This document shows, one piece after another, positions 31,716 through 44,661 of a DNA stretch of 64,000 bases. Source of the stretch: Arthrobotrys musiformis (taxonomy: Eukaryota > Ascomycota > Orbiliomycetes > Orbiliales > Orbiliaceae); NCBI GenBank assembly GCA_036971715.1, contig JAVHJL010000002.1, positions 1,768,501-1,832,500 of the forward strand, in the 5' to 3' direction. A program made the translations under genes and the position numbers. Each line of letters begins with the position of its first letter. The stretch's first letter is position 1. Under the pieces are notes generated by a model. It had not been told where the DNA came from. It made no database searches and saw only the letters and a list, made by a program, of their open reading frames with translations.

Positions 31716-34509
31716 ATGTATGAAGACCACTGGTATAATGCGACAGCCGCCGAAGAAGCGCAACAAACCGCACAGAAGACGACAAGACCCCTCAAGGCCA
31801 ATAACCCATTAACATCCCGGTCTGAAGGTGAGGTACCGCACGAAACATTCTTGTCGCTACAACCTTAGTCGCATATTTCAGAAGTTAATTGGCTAATATA
31901 CGGTGGATAAGAAATTAGGAAAGAGTAAAACACCCGTGAAACTAGTCCGAACTCACGATGAACCTCCGAAGGCCGAATTACCCCCCCGTCCAAGCTCTGC
32001 TGGTGGATCAAAGACGACTAGCATTGAGCTTTCTGAGTTGCCCAATACCTTTGATGGACTAAAATTGGATAATGAACTCGACTTTGCGATATGGTACGAG
32101 AAGTACGAAGAGGACTTGGAGGAAGCTGCAGATGAGCAGTTCAGGTATGCCCCCATTGTCAATTAGCGACATGCGTAATATTACAGTCGTACTAATTTGC
32201 TTTTCTCTGAAGGGTATTCCAAACCCGCCTCCAATCACATCTATATACATGCGATTCTTTACTATCAGAAGCTCGGGAAACAGTAGCGCTCCTTGACGGC
32301 CTAGCGAAAGGATTCGAGGCCGTTAGGGAACAGACTTCAACGTTTCAGGCAGCTTGCGAGGAGCTTTTGTCGGAACAAACTAGACTCTCCAAACTGGCGG
32401 ACGATATCACAACGAATTTAGAACCTTTTAGCGTGCTAGAGAGCATAACGAGACGCCTAAATGCTCCGGGGTCTACGATTGTTACGAGGCCGGACTTCAA
32501 AGACATGCTTCTGAAACTTGATAGCTGTCTGGAATATGTGGCGGCTCACGTATGTCTTCTTAACAAGACCCAAACGGTTCCATAGCATCAACTAACAACG
32601 TCAATTCGTAGCCAAATTTCAAAGATTCCGAATTCTATCAATCGAGGTATCGTCAGCTCATGACCCGGGCCCTAACTCTGATCAAAGTCCATTTCACAGC
32701 ACAACTGAGAGACGTGGCTGCAGATGTGGGCAAAAGGATTGCTGCAAAGGGTGTAAACGATACTACCCAAACTGCGTTACTCTACGCCAAATTCCGGGTT
32801 GGTGGGAATCAGCTTAGGGAACTAGCTGACGAAATCGAAAGGAGATGCGGGCACGAGGAGTACTTCTCGTTGCTCAATGAATGTTATAATTTCTACTTTA
32901 GCGTCCGACAACGGCTCTTATTCCCAATTGTGACGAAGAGCATGCGGGATATGTCGTCAAACAAGGATTTAGTTGGATTTGCGAGAGTGAGCATATCATA
33001 CATACGAAGCATCTGCCTCGACGAGTATGAGTTGTTTTTCAATCACTTCTCGTCAGGGGAGCAACAGCTATAGTAAGATATATACTCTGCTGCGTTAGAG
33101 AAAGCCTAGGCTGTTTTGCTAACTTCGCACAGTGACTACCTCGAGTCAATCAGCGAGCCTTTATATGACTACCTTCGACCGAGGATCATGCACGAAACAC
33201 AACTTGTCAAGCTTTGCGAGCTATGCTCCCTGCTCCAATCTCGATATATGAGAGACAGCGACGAAGGTATGGCTGCCCTACATCAGATATTATCCAGCCA
33301 CCCCGCTAACTTCCCTAGCCGAACTGGAGTCCTACGACCGTTCACAGCTCGATTTTGGTCGCCTAGTCCAATCCCCATTACACGATGCACAAGCCAGAAT
33401 CATTTTCCGAGCTCAAAACGTCATCCGAAACGACATTGAAAACTTCGTGCCTAAGCCAGAGGACCTTGATTACCCAGAACGAAACAAGGTTATTCAAACT
33501 CCACTGAAGAGCCCTCGTGTGGGCAAGATTCTCGACCCTGTTAGTCCCATGGAAGGCGAGAATCCATCGCAGTTCGACACGGATGCCGTTTTTCAGGGAT
33601 GGTACCCATCCTTGCGGAAGTCCATCTGGTTGCTCTCACGGATATACCGACTTGTCAATGTAAGAATTGATTGAAGCCCAACATGGCAGCCTGGCACTAA
33701 CATTATGCCCAGTCCACTGTATTCGACGACCTGGCCCATCAAGTGGTCCACGTATGCATCGGTTCATTGTCGAGAGCGGCGGATCAAATCAGAAGGAACA
33801 AGAATGATACAGACTCCCAATTATTCTTGTTGAAACATTTGCTCATTCTAAAGGAACAAATCGTCGCCTTTGACATCGAATACGTGAGGCCGGAAGTGGA
33901 GTTTGACTTTAGCACTTTCTGGGAGATCCGCCAGACGGAGAGCCTGTTCAGTCCAAATGGCCTCATGAAATTGGTGCAGAAGGGATTGCCAAAGGTTGTG
34001 GAGAATATGTTGGACGCTAAAGTGGTATGTCACTAGCAACTGCCTGCCCCCGCAATAGCCTATCGCTGACTAAACCCTCCCAGGAATTGGATATGAAACT
34101 CCGAAATGTAATCAACCAGTTCACCGAAGCCTGGGCGTCTAAAATCAGCGGCCCAGTAGTAGAGTCCGCAGGAAAGGGAACGGAAGCCTTGGAAGCAACT
34201 ATATCCCTCCGCAAGATTGCAGAATCAGATGTTCCAATCCTGCGGCAGAAATTAAACGAATACATCAACGACATCCGGACTCGAGAGACACTTATCGGAG
34301 CTGTTCAGGAGATGGTTATTCAGAGCTATGAAAGTTTTTACGAGAGGGCTGATAAGCTGGCGCCTGAACTGGAGGATCTTTGGGATGTTGATACGTTTGT
34401 GGTATTTACGAACAAGGCATTCGGAACGGAAGATTCTCTTGGGTCTCCGAGGGGAAGCAATGTCAGCAGCACAAGAGGGTCCGTTGGATCTAACCCATTG
34501 AGCGATTGA
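31716..34509 (+). CDS. COG3: Conserved oligomeric Golgi complex subunit 3
   Basis: COG3 (yeast Sec34) belongs to the tethering complex for retrograde vesicles at the Golgi. Eight exons (31716-31827, 31919-32144, 32213-32549, 32612-33072, 33133-33266, 33319-33659, 33713-34024, 34084-34509) give 782 residues. The start MYEDHWY matches the usual Cog3 start. The conserved Sec34 region covers the third and fourth exons: LYTCDSLLSEARETVALLDG, LSKLADDITTNLEPFSVLES, DSEFYQSRYRQLMTRALTLI and the LLFPIVTKSMRDM region. It is followed by LYDYLRPRIMHETQLVKLCE. A coiled-coil-like segment is expected around residues 120-180. The C-terminus ends in a Ser-rich tail (SPRGSNVSSTRGS). Splice sites are all GT-AG. 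Confidence 0.95.
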
Positions 34510-34982
34510 TGCCAATTGATTGATAGTATCGACATTTACTTAATTAATTCCAATGAACATCAATATGGCACCGTGTCCAATTTTTCTCTTGATATCACAT
34601 AGGATATAGACTTCCTAATACTTCGGTGGATCGATCCGGATATCCGTGGAACAGATTGAATCCAATCATGCAATATTGCACTGGTAGTACCAGTCGAGCT
34701 TGCATGGTGCTGCATAACTGGAATCGGTTGTCTCAAAAGCTCCCCGCCATATGATTCGCCTGTTGTTAGCTGGAGCTTAGCCCAAAAAACCCACCAAACC
34801 ACACAAATCAATTTTTTCACCAAAATCAAAACCCTCCCCCACAATCCAACCTCACAATAAATACCACCCCCATCCCAAGAACTCATCCACCTCCCAGACC
34901 ACCGGCCCCTAAACAAGCCTAGTTGCTTCGAGAGAAATAGAGAGAGCGTAGATTCGCTCTTCTAAAACCAATATTCTCCAAG
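34510..34982. other. Intergenic region between COG3 and eIF3k
   Basis: A 473-bp spacer between two genes on the same strand. A C-rich, A-rich stretch (34790-34915) precedes the eIF3k start. The antisense frame 34560-34916 has no recognisable features. Confidence 0.6.
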
Positions 34983-36071
34983 ATGGGCTCCTTCGATCAC
35001 GCTGAGGAGCGGCCGGAGCATATCACAGCCATCCTGAATGGCCTCGACAGATATAATCCGGAGACGACCACAATATTCCAGGAATACGTGGGACAGCAGT
35101 GTGAAGACGGCACATACGATTGCTACGCCAATCTAGCACTCTTGAAATTGTAAGGCCTTCCTCCTTTCCCCGTTTCATTTTCCTTTATCATCGCGGGTCG
35201 AGGCATTTCGACGACGACGATGGGAGATTTGCAAAAAATTTCATGATGAACAATACCATACACGTTTCCTATTACCTGAGACCACCGGAACCTCATGAAT
35301 CGATTCCACCGGCCTTTGAAGTGAAACATATTAGCTCTATCTGAACCTATCCTTTGCAATCTTCTTCTTCTCTATATCATACTTTGTCCCAGTTGAGAGG
35401 ATTGATTTGCTAATCCCACACACCCCCTCCTCCAGGTACCAATTCAACCCCCACCTCACCAACTCCGAAACCATCACCAACATCCTCGTCAAAGCCCTCA
35501 CAGCCTTCCCTTCCTCAGACTTCTCCCTCTGCCGCCATCTCCTCCCTCCAAACTTCCTCCCACCAATCCCAAACGCCGCCGAGTTAACCGAAGCCGTCCA
35601 AAAACTCACAACCCTAAACTCCCTCCTCGAATCCTGCAACTTCAAGGAATTCTGGAACACCCTCGACTCAGATGATCTCTACGCCGATTTAATAGCCGAC
35701 GTCCAGGGTTTCGAAGACACCATCAGACGAAGAATCACCGGCGTCGACACCTCCGCCGCCGAGACCCGAATTCCAGGCGTCATCGACTCCTCGATGCGTG
35801 AGATCGAAAGGTCAATGCTCGAGGACTGGTTGAACCTTCGGGACGAGAAGTTCGAAGAGTTCGTCACTTCCGTTGCCGGTTACAAGATCGATGGAAACAC
35901 CGTTTCCATTTCGTTGAACAAAGACAACGAGGCTAGGCCCACAATCACAAGAGAGAGCGTCAAGATCGATCGTAAGTTAACCACCACCATACCCACCTCA
36001 ATATCAAATACTAACCCACCATGCCAGAATTCTCGAGAGTCATCAAAAGAGCATACGAGCAACCTGCTTAA
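34983..36071 (+). CDS. Eukaryotic translation initiation factor 3 subunit K
   Basis: eIF3k is a non-core subunit of the eIF3 scaffold on the 40S ribosome; with eIF3l it modulates initiation in filamentous fungi. Three exons (34983-35149, 35436-35971, 36028-36071) give 248 residues. The start MGSFDHAEERPEHITAILNG, then DRYNPETTTIFQEYV, CYANLALLKLYQFNP, DFSLCRHLLPP, FWNTLDSDDLYADLIADVQG and the ending FSRVIKRAYEQPA are family features. The last exon encodes only 14 residues; without the second intron the frame would run on to a different stop at 36183. The first intron is fairly long, at 286 bp. Confidence 0.95.
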
Positions 36072-37325
36072 AAGCATATCAGGCTTTGAAAGCTCGATAA
36101 TTAATCATGGTTTAACTATAAAAACAACCTACCATCTAAATACTACCACACGCGGGACTATAGAATACTCCCCGTCTTCATGAACTTCCCTTCCCTCATG
36201 CGTCTTTCTCATCAACGTGGAATCATTTGTTTTCGTTTCGGGTATATAGTTACGATAATAGGCGTTCAAAAGTGTACACTTGAGGTCTCTTTGTCACGAT
36301 CAGGATATTAAATAACAAGGGCAGAAACCAAAAATTCGAAGTCGGTATTACCCTCTACTTCGATATTTTTCTCCCCATTGTTTTCTTTTTTTAACGATTT
36401 TTTTCATTTTATTTCCTTTTCCCATCATGTTCATCCTTCCGGCCGCTTTAATAGCTTCTTGTTATCATACATGCGTTTCTCGACAGAAAAACATAATCTA
36501 GATCAGATACCCCTTAGTAACGTACATTGGCACCTGATCCGTTGCTGCCGAGATAATTGGTCCTTTCGCCTGTAGAAGTCGATAATAGAAGAAAAAAAAG
36601 AAGAAAGCGGTTTGGATGAACATGTAAGGTCGCAGTAATAATGTGGGTTGTAATGTGTAAGGTACAGAGTAGTATTGTGAGAACGACGATAACAGAATCG
36701 ACTGTCCTCACCTGTAGTTAATGACATGACGGAGTAAGGAAGGAACCCATAGTATGAAGAAGAAGAAAATTTAAGAAGGCAGAGAGGGGCGAGGTAAGAA
36801 AATAAGGTGAAGGAGTATCGTGCTATGTAGGATATCGGGGTTAGGAAGTAAAAAAATAGTGATAGTAGTAGTAATACAAATCCTCAGCGCCCTTAGTTCG
36901 GCTTCGAGCCTGCCGATAGAATTAAAAATAGTAATTCTAGAAAAGGAAAAAAAGGAAATGCGGAAGGCAAATGTAAAACAGGAAGAGCTAGTCATATCGT
37001 AAAGCCAACAGGAAGCCGTCGATCGGTCGGGGGGAAAGGGAACCGAAGAGAGAAAATGTAATGCGAAGGTGCGCCTATCGCTGATGCTGTAGTAGAAGGA
37101 GAAGTGGCGTATTATTAAACCGCCATAGAATTCGGGAGAAGGGTGTCAGGTCGAGAATTTGGTGGCCAGTTCGGGACTGGCTGAGAATAAGGCGTATCAG
37201 AAAAGGTACCACGGTGGCGCGTAAACTTGCGAAAGGCGTTGGTTAAGAGCAAGGGTATGCATGCTGAGAAAATGAAATGGGCGATTGAATACGCCTTTTT
37301 GGGAAAGCAATTTGAAAAGGCCGAC
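36072..37325. other. Convergent 3' region between eIF3k and the RSC gene
   Basis: About 1.25 kb between convergent stops. It is A/T-biased, with T runs near 36389-36415 and purine-rich stretches near 36575-36605 and 36750-36780. It would hold both 3' UTRs. Short frames such as 36378-36575 lack protein-like features. Confidence 0.6.
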
Positions 37326-40300
37326 TTAGAGGGATTGCTCGTGAGCGTCAGCACTAGGTTCGCCGTTTTCTCTCTTTCGCTTCAAGCTTCTATAGTGCTT
37401 GATAGTGTCGCTGGGGTAGAGTTTAGTCTGAATAGCCCCAGCGGTGGGCCCCTTGATATCTAGGAGCTTGCTGAAAGCCTGCTCCAAAGGATACGTCATA
37501 GCAGTAATAAGTGGGCGGTTGTCCAAAGCCGTCGACCCAGCGGCATGCTCCCGATCTTGAAATTCCTTCAGGGTCTTGCTCGCTTCATCCCAGGCCCACT
37601 GCTGGTCCTCATCGAACGGGATTCCAAACGTATGGGCTTGAATAATACGCTTTAGAGCAGCCTGGCATTCGGCTTCACGGGGTTTGAGGACCGGAATAGA
37701 TCCCTGGTCGAAAGCGCTTCCCCAGTCGCCGAAGGAAATTCTTGTGTTGGAGACGTTTTGGGGCAGTCCCGCGTAGAAGACTGGGACCCCATCCCGCGTC
37801 TCGAGGATGGAAAGAGCCTTTGCGCTCCACGATGTATTGATCGTGAAGACAGTGTGTTCGCCAGGCACGTCATTCCCAACCTCTGGCTGGGCACGGACAG
37901 GCCCGTGGCCCTGGCTAGGCCCGGGCAAGCCCATCATCTGCATCTGTGCGTATGGAGGGGCCTGAGCGTACTGTTGTTGCGGAGTTTGGTAAAACGGCTG
38001 CGGTGGCGGCTGCGGTGGGAACTGCCCGTAGGGACTACTGGGCATTGGCGCCAACTGGGCCTGATGGGCCTGGTGAAATTGGCGTTGGGCCATGCCCGGG
38101 GCCGGTGTCATGACAGGCTGTGCTACGGTTGCGCGTCGAGTGCTTTGCGGACGCGGCTGAGAAGCTGGGACGGCCTGGGGGGGTGGAGGAGGGGGTGGAG
38201 TTGGTGATTTTGGTTTTGGAGGAGGTGTTGGTTCAGGCGAAGGAGAGTCCTTTGTAACAGAAAGGTGTGTTAATTAAGTGAGAGAGTTAAACGGGCATAA
38301 ATACTCCCTAACATGGCACAGCAGGCGAAGGGCAAACTTACAACTGAGCGACGCTCACCCAAAAAGACAGCTCCCTGAGGAGGCGCATCATCCCGAATCC
38401 ACGTCGCGGTGGGCGGCTTATCGCCCATTTTCACGTCAGGCGGCAGGAGATGCTTGATCGGAGAGGGGAACTTTTTCAACGGAACCTGCTTCTGCCACAG
38501 CTCGGTGTCGTCCTTACGCGATCTAATCTCGTCTGGGATGCATGATTTCCACGTTTTAATGCGATTGAACAATCGCTTCTCCTCGTTGTATCGGGCCTCA
38601 CAGATGTAAATGTTCTTCCCCTTGGAGCCGATTGGTCTTCCACGGGAGGCCTTAGTGTAGAACATGACGAAGCAGCGGCCGACGATGTCCTCAACATCAT
38701 GATCACGGTACTGCCCTGTCTTCGCGACTTCATTTTCATAGAACCTCTTATTGACCCTGTGGACGGTGTTCTCGGGACGGTAATACCAACAAACGTTGAT
38801 ACCCAGTTTACCATCCGACCTTTTCTTGAAGGTGCGAAAGATTTGAGCCACGATGGGCTTTTCGGCATCGAGAGGGTTGTTCAGTTCGATCCAATCGCCA
38901 ATGCTGAAAGTATCACCTTTGTGCTCGATGGATGCGACTGGGTCCCTGTCGGAGCTGCTCTTGCTACTAGGATCGATGTAACTGGAGTCGTCCTTCTCCA
39001 TTTCGGCGTCAAAAAGTTTCTTCGCTTCCTCCTACAGTATAGTTAGTATCGCCAGACAAAGAGTAGAATAGTAGATCTGGGTACCTTTAGAAAAGTAGCA
39101 TCTTTGTGGATTTGTGAATTGTCTTCGTTGTAGCTCAAAGCGTTGTCGAACATGAGGTAGACGTCATCCATGAACTCCTCGACGGTCTTGTAGATGCGAC
39201 GTTTGACTTTTTTCTGTTCGTGGGTAGGTTAGCGAGATTGTTCCAAGGCAGTTAGCTATGAGTAAGTAAGCATACCTTGAGCGTGTCAATTGCGATAGGA
39301 TTCTCTATGGCGCGATGATACTCCGGGGAGATTTTGGGGTCTGGGATCTTTTCAAACGCCGCGTGGCGTGGCCCGTCATCATCGGTCTTGTACTTGCGGA
39401 TGCCTTTGAGAATGGATTTTATCCGACACTCAAACGGAGCATCGACACGAGGAGGTCGGCCACGACGTTTAGGCTCCTTTCTACGGGGCTTCTTGTCCCC
39501 ATCATCGTCGTCATCCCCTGGGTCCGTGATTTTCTTAGCTGCGCGTCGGCTGGACCTGCGAGTGCGATTGGCACCATCATCGCTTCCGTTGTCGGCTTCG
39601 TCCTTGATAGCATCGGCATCCTCCATCTCCTCATCTTCATCCTCGGCCTCCTCATCTTCATCCTCTTCGTCCTCGTCCTCGTCCTCGTCGCCGGAACCAT
39701 CATTGGAGCCCTCTTCTTCTTCGCCTTCAGCGTCTCCTTCCTCTTCGTCGTCGTCTTCGCCTTCAGAATCAGTGGTTGGTAATGGGCCAAGGTCGGGGAG
39801 GATGGCCTCTTCCTCTGTAATGACCGGATTCTCGAGCTTGGTGAGCTTCTTGAGTTCTTCCAGCAAGACGCCCTACAGTCCCACGATGTTAACAACGACT
39901 CCAATCCAAAGTCAAAACGAACAAAATGAGAGTGCTATGGATCCAGTGGGACCAACCTCGAGAGTAACGGCGTCCTGGTAGATCTGCGAACTCGGTCTGT
40001 TGTACGTCTTCGCGTTATGGAAAACCTATCAGACGACTGGTTAGCATCATGGACCACCCAACCACAGACGAGCTCTGCGAGCAGGGCTTCGACTTACTCT
40101 TGCAGAATCGTTGATGAAAACCTTGAAGTTTGGGTATCGTTTCTGCTTGAGTTTATTCTACCACGACGTTAGCTACCATCACTACGACCATCTACAAAAA
40201 TTGCAAGGAACAGCCACGGGCAGCTTACGAAAACATTTCGTAGGGCGATAGGGTTCTTGATTATTTGGAAATAGTCGGGAAAGGCACGACGATTGACGAC

Positions 40301-40499
40301 ATCCATGAAGACCTCAGCGATAGGATTTTCGCTGCAGCGAGAGAACATTAGTCAGCTACAGAACCACCCCCCTCGACGATGGCAAAGGCACTTACTTCTC
40401 ATCCTTATATGAGATCACATTATCAATGACAGTCTTCATAAGCGCCAATTCGGCGTCGGAAGCCCGTTCCGAGGTGCGCGGTGCCGTAGCGGCCGGCAT
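37326..40499 (-). CDS. RSC chromatin-remodelling subunit, Rsc1/Rsc2 type (two bromodomains plus BAH)
   Basis: Subunit of a SWI/SNF-family remodeller that reads acetylated histones. Eight exons (40499-40396, 40331-40229, 40157-40098, 40025-39957, 39872-39276, 39213-39085, 39031-38342, 38249-37326) give 891 residues. Bromodomain 1 spans about residues 10-105 (FPDYFQIIKNPIALRNVF, VFHNAKTYNRPSSQIYQDA). A very acidic linker follows (EGEDDDEEEG, DEDEDEEDEDEE) with an AT-hook-like KRRGRPPR near residue 250. Bromodomain 2 spans about 260-352 (PEYHRAIENPIAIDTLK, MFDNALSYNEDNSQIHKDA). A BAH domain covers about 385-505 (FSIGDWIELNNP, VCWYYRPENT, FYENEVAKTGQYRDH). The tail is Pro/Gln-rich, followed by the conserved region FGDWGSAFDQGSIPV. 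It is divergent from SGD1, 412 bp away. Confidence 0.95.
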
Positions 40500-40911
40500 T
40501 GTGAAGGTTGCGTTCGAGCGTAGCTAGCTGGTGTGCAGGACGGCGGGACAGCCAATGACGGCGCACAAAAGGATGCTGAGCTCCCAGACAGCGTTCAGAG
40601 AAGAGTCAATTAGCTCTGCCGATGAAGTTCAGTGTGGTTTGGTGATGGTGACGATGGCGGGGGAGCTGGGTTGTGACGGTGATGGTTGGTGCGGAAAGAG
40701 GTGGTAGGTGTTGAGCGGTGACAGCCGTTGCCGTTGACATCAAGGTCAATGTCGCGTCTCCGTGATTTTTGAGATTGAATGCCAAGACTGCGTTGTGAGC
40801 TAAGCGATGCGGCTCTGCTACATTTCTTCGCAGCTGTTACCAACAAAGTTGCACAACTTTTTTGACATCCAACTTTTCCTCTCCCCGAAAAAAAATTAAG
40901 CTTGGTTGACA
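40500..40911. promoter_or_regulatory. Shared divergent promoter, RSC subunit and SGD1
   Basis: The 412 bp between opposite-strand start codons must drive both genes. The left half contains pyrimidine-poor GTGATGGTGACGATGG-type sequence. No clear TATA box is seen, in keeping with housekeeping promoters. An antisense frame at 40610-40912 has no recognisable features. Confidence 0.5.
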
Positions 40912-43617
40912 ATGAGGGGAATCCAACCCAGGCTACCGAAGTCCATTCTGGACCAGATCCAGGATTCAGGTATGTATACCATTTTTAGTCTGTACGTCTA
41001 TATAACTAAGCATTTCACTAATAGTAGACAGGGAACAAGACCAGCGGCAGCAGACAGTCGCTCAAGAACACCAGGAAGCAGGGCCGAAAAGAGCGTCGCA
41101 AACAGGAGCGGCAGGACAAAAAGCAAGCTAGACACAATAATAATAATAGCAATCGATTCTCCCGGCAGACAAACGATTACAGCGATTCCGAATTGTCGAG
41201 CGATGAGCCAGAACCTTCCCACGATAAAAAGAGGCCGACGGTCCAACCCTCCACCTCGAAAAAGACACCCAATGTTGCGCAAAAGGCCCCGACGGACGAT
41301 ATAATACCTACCAAGAAGGCTGAGCCTACAAGAAAAGCCGAGGTTGCAAAACCAGCTATACGGAAGGCCGTGGCTGAGAAACTTGACGAAGACGACGCCG
41401 AGATCGCTGCACTTGAGAAGAAATTAAACATCAAGGGCAAGAAACTACCAAGCGCTTTCAAAGAAGACAATCTAGACTGGCTGTTGGATGGCTTTGACTC
41501 CGAAGATGAGGAGCTCGAGAAGGATCGACAGTATCTCGCTGAAAAGCGAGGCAAGAAGCGGAAGCGGGGCGAGGAGGACGGCCAAGTTGAAAGCATGAGC
41601 GAATCGGGAAGCGAGGATTACTCGAATTCTGACGAAGATATGCTTGAAGAGAGCGATTTTTCCGGCTCCGAGGACGATGGAAGTGACGACGTTGATATGG
41701 AGGATGCTGAGGGCGATTGGTCGGGATTCTCTTCTGAAGCAGACAGTGGCGACGGAGACGGAGACGAAGATGAAGATGTAGAAGACATACCGCCCTCCAC
41801 ATCGAAACCATCGAAACCAGACCCGACCAAGCCTGCTATCTCAGCAGACCAACCAGCCAAATATATACCTCCAGCCCAGCGACGGAAACTAGCAGAGTTA
41901 CCGACAGACGACGTTCTACGCAAGAAAATACAAGGCCAAGTCAACCGTCTCACCGAACAAAGTATGCTGCAAATCGTCAAATCTATCGAAGAGCTCTACC
42001 GTGAATATCCAAGACAGAGCGTCACATCCACACTTACAACCTTGGTCCTGGCCTCGGTTTCCAACGAGGTCAACACAAGGGAAACGTTCTTCACACTGTA
42101 CGGTGGGTTTTTATCTGCTTTGTACAGGATATTGGGAACGGACTTTGGGGCGCATTTTGCCCAGAATCTCGTTGAGGATTTTGACAGGTCTTATGGAGAG
42201 GCAATAAAGCTGGTGGATGATCCAGCTGCTATGTCTACCAACCCTAGTAAGAAACAGGTCAACGACCTTGTTTCTTTACTCGCTGAACTCTATAACTTTG
42301 GGGTTATCGGGCCAAGTTTGATATTCGACCTTATCAGGATATTCGTATCCGAAGTCGCTGAGTTGAATGCAGAGCTCTTATTAAAGATCGTTAGGAGCAG
42401 TGGGCCTCAACTACGACAAGATGACCCCACGTCGCTAAAAGACATTGTCTCCATGCTTAACGCATCAGTCGCCAAAGTTGGCGCTGATAAATTGAGCACA
42501 AGATTCAAATTCATGATCGAGACTTTGACGAATCTAAAAAACAACAAGGCGAGGAAAGCAAACGATGCCTCCGTTGTAGCATCAGAAGCGATTGTTCGAA
42601 TGAAAAAGACATTGGGAACTTTGAACAGCAGATCTTTACGAGCCACCGAGCCTCTGCGACCATCGCTCAAGGACATTCGGGAAGTGGAGACGAAGGGGAA
42701 ATGGTGGCTTGTTGGTGCTAGCTGGAGAAATAATATGCTTGAAGACGAATCAAAGGCAAATGAGGGCGACAAAGAGGACGCCGCATCCGTAGCATCGGAC
42801 TTTGAGGATGATGTGACAAACTACCTGCAACTTGCCAGGGAACAGCGGATGAATACAGATATCCGTCGGGCCATATTCGTGGCTATCATGAGTGCAGAGG
42901 TATGATTTTAACCCCCCTCCTGATCTTTTGCTAGCAATTACTAATAAGTTCGAATAGGACTATACCGACGCACGAGAAAAACTCTTTAAGCTTCGCCTCA
43001 AGAGAAATCAAGAAAGGGAAATACCCCACGTTCTCCTCCACTGTTGCGGAAACGAGGCACAGTATAACCCCTACTATACTCTAATCGCACAGCAGCTGTG
43101 CACGCAACACTCTCTTCGTATGACATTCCAATTTAGTCTTTGGGAAGTCTTCCGCAAAATGGGCGAGGAAGACGAAATGAACCGGGGCGAGTCTAATATC
43201 ATGGATGATGATGAGGAAGGCATGACTCTCAGGAGGATTGTAAATCTAGCAAAGCTTTACGGATATTTGGTGGCACATGGATCATTGTCTTTGATGATTC
43301 TGAAAACGCTGCAGTTGGTATCCTTGCAGCCTGGCACGAAGAACTTTTTGGAAATATTCTTCATCACATTGTTCTCGCAAATCAGGGAGAGGTATCCTAA
43401 GTCCTCAAGTAAGCGGGATTCGCGAGTCCAAGAGCTGTTTCGAGCCACGGGCGAGAACCCATCGCTTTCGAGAGGGTTGGAGTACTTTCTAAAGAAACAT
43501 GTGGTGGGGAGCGATATTACTAATGGGAAGAAGGAGAAGGAAGCAGTGAAACGGGGATGCGAGGTTGCTGCGGCGGTACTCAGGCGGGTGATACTGGATG
43601 GAGCGGAAGAGTCATAG
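40912..43617 (+). CDS. SGD1: Sgd1/NOM1 nucleolar MIF4G-MA3 protein (18S rRNA maturation)
   Basis: Sgd1 (NOM1 in animals) works in small-subunit ribosome biogenesis in the nucleolus. Three exons (40912-40969, 41032-42899, 42958-43617) give 861 residues. The N-terminus PRLPKSILDQIQDSG is a family hallmark, followed by a basic stretch (GRKERRKQERQDKKQ). A long acidic region includes LDWLLDGFDSEDEELEKD and further acidic runs. The linker KYIPPAQRRKLAELPTDD precedes the MIF4G domain (about residues 240-450: VNRLTEQSMLQIVKSIEELY, LYNFGVIGPSLIFDLIRIF). The MA3 domain is in the third exon (DYTDAREKLFKLRLKRNQER, EIPHVLLHCCGNE). The upstream TTG in the same frame is not used; the ATG at 40912 fits the family start. 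Confidence 0.95.
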
Positions 43618-44661
43618 CCCAGTACCAGAGGCACATGCGACTTGTATGAGTATTTTCACAAAGGTTTCTGGTTGCGAAATCGGATCTTGTAATATACTTC
43701 TGTACTATAATTATAACTACCTAGGTATATAGGACCACTTGGGGTTGGGACGTCGAGACCTTCGGCTGAGGTAATGATAAAGTTTAGAACCCTCGACGAA
43801 GACATGGCCACCTGCTTAGCTTTTAAATTCTGCCATCTGGAGATACTATGGCTAGCCTTTTACGGTCGTATAGAGTCTGTTGCCCACCAATTGGCTAAAA
43901 GGTCTACTTGTTGAAATTAAGAAGCTTTGAAGCCGGATGATCGGGATCGGATCGGTCTCGCAAGCCAGCCCGGGGACATCCCGACTGGTCCGAAGGTGCT
44001 CCTCCCGTTCATTTCGCTTCCCGAGTCACCTGCCACAGCCCCCGGCTGGGCCGATGGAAGCTATCCTGTTGGACCTCAAAAATATCTCGACGATGAGTAT
44101 TTTTTTCTTTATTTTTTATGCAGGATAGTACGTATCTGTAGAAGCTATAAAACAGTGAGCGATATAAAGGCCTGGTCCCTGCAGCCGTATCGCGGTACTT
44201 TTTTTTTTTTCTCAAGCTGTGATCGTAAGCCAATAGAGATAACAAATCAGTGGAGGGTATGGTCCAATTATAATTATCAATTGCATGCATCGGTCAGACT
44301 TTGCCGATTGTATCCAGCCTAGTTGACCTTTAGCAGAGCTCGAGAGCGAAAAAAAGCGAAACTTCAACGTTTTCCCCTTGTTCGGACCGTCCCCCAACCC
44401 AATTATATTTCCAGAATACCACATTCCACCGCCCCTTCACACCTTCATCCTCCATCTCACGGGCCATCCATTGAAACTTCACCCTTTCGACGGCCCTTCC
44501 TCCCTTCCAGTACCCCGTACCGAATACGTCGTACTGTCCCGTTTTTTCACCAAACTTCCCCCCCCACGGACATATTTAAACACATTTATCCGAAACCCCG
44601 AAAAACCCATCTTCGACGTCATTACACAAAACCCTCAACTATCCCATATCATCCCTTCACA
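43618..44661. other. Intergenic region between SGD1 and DLD
   Basis: About 1 kb holding the SGD1 3' end and the DLD promoter. The last 250 bp is C-rich (CCTTCACACCTTCATCCTCC-like), a feature of strong fungal promoters. T runs occur near 44101 and 44201. The plus frames around 43927-44668 overlap in several phases and show no motif, so I do not call a gene. Confidence 0.55.

Noticed and set aside
39334..39981. 215-residue serine-rich open frame antisense to the RSC gene
   Set aside because: It is the complement of GAG/GAC acidic codons (read as Ser), a typical shadow of an acidic tract.
40906..40911. Earlier TTG start for SGD1
   Set aside because: Fungal nuclear genes start at ATG, and the ATG at 40912 gives the expected family N-terminus.
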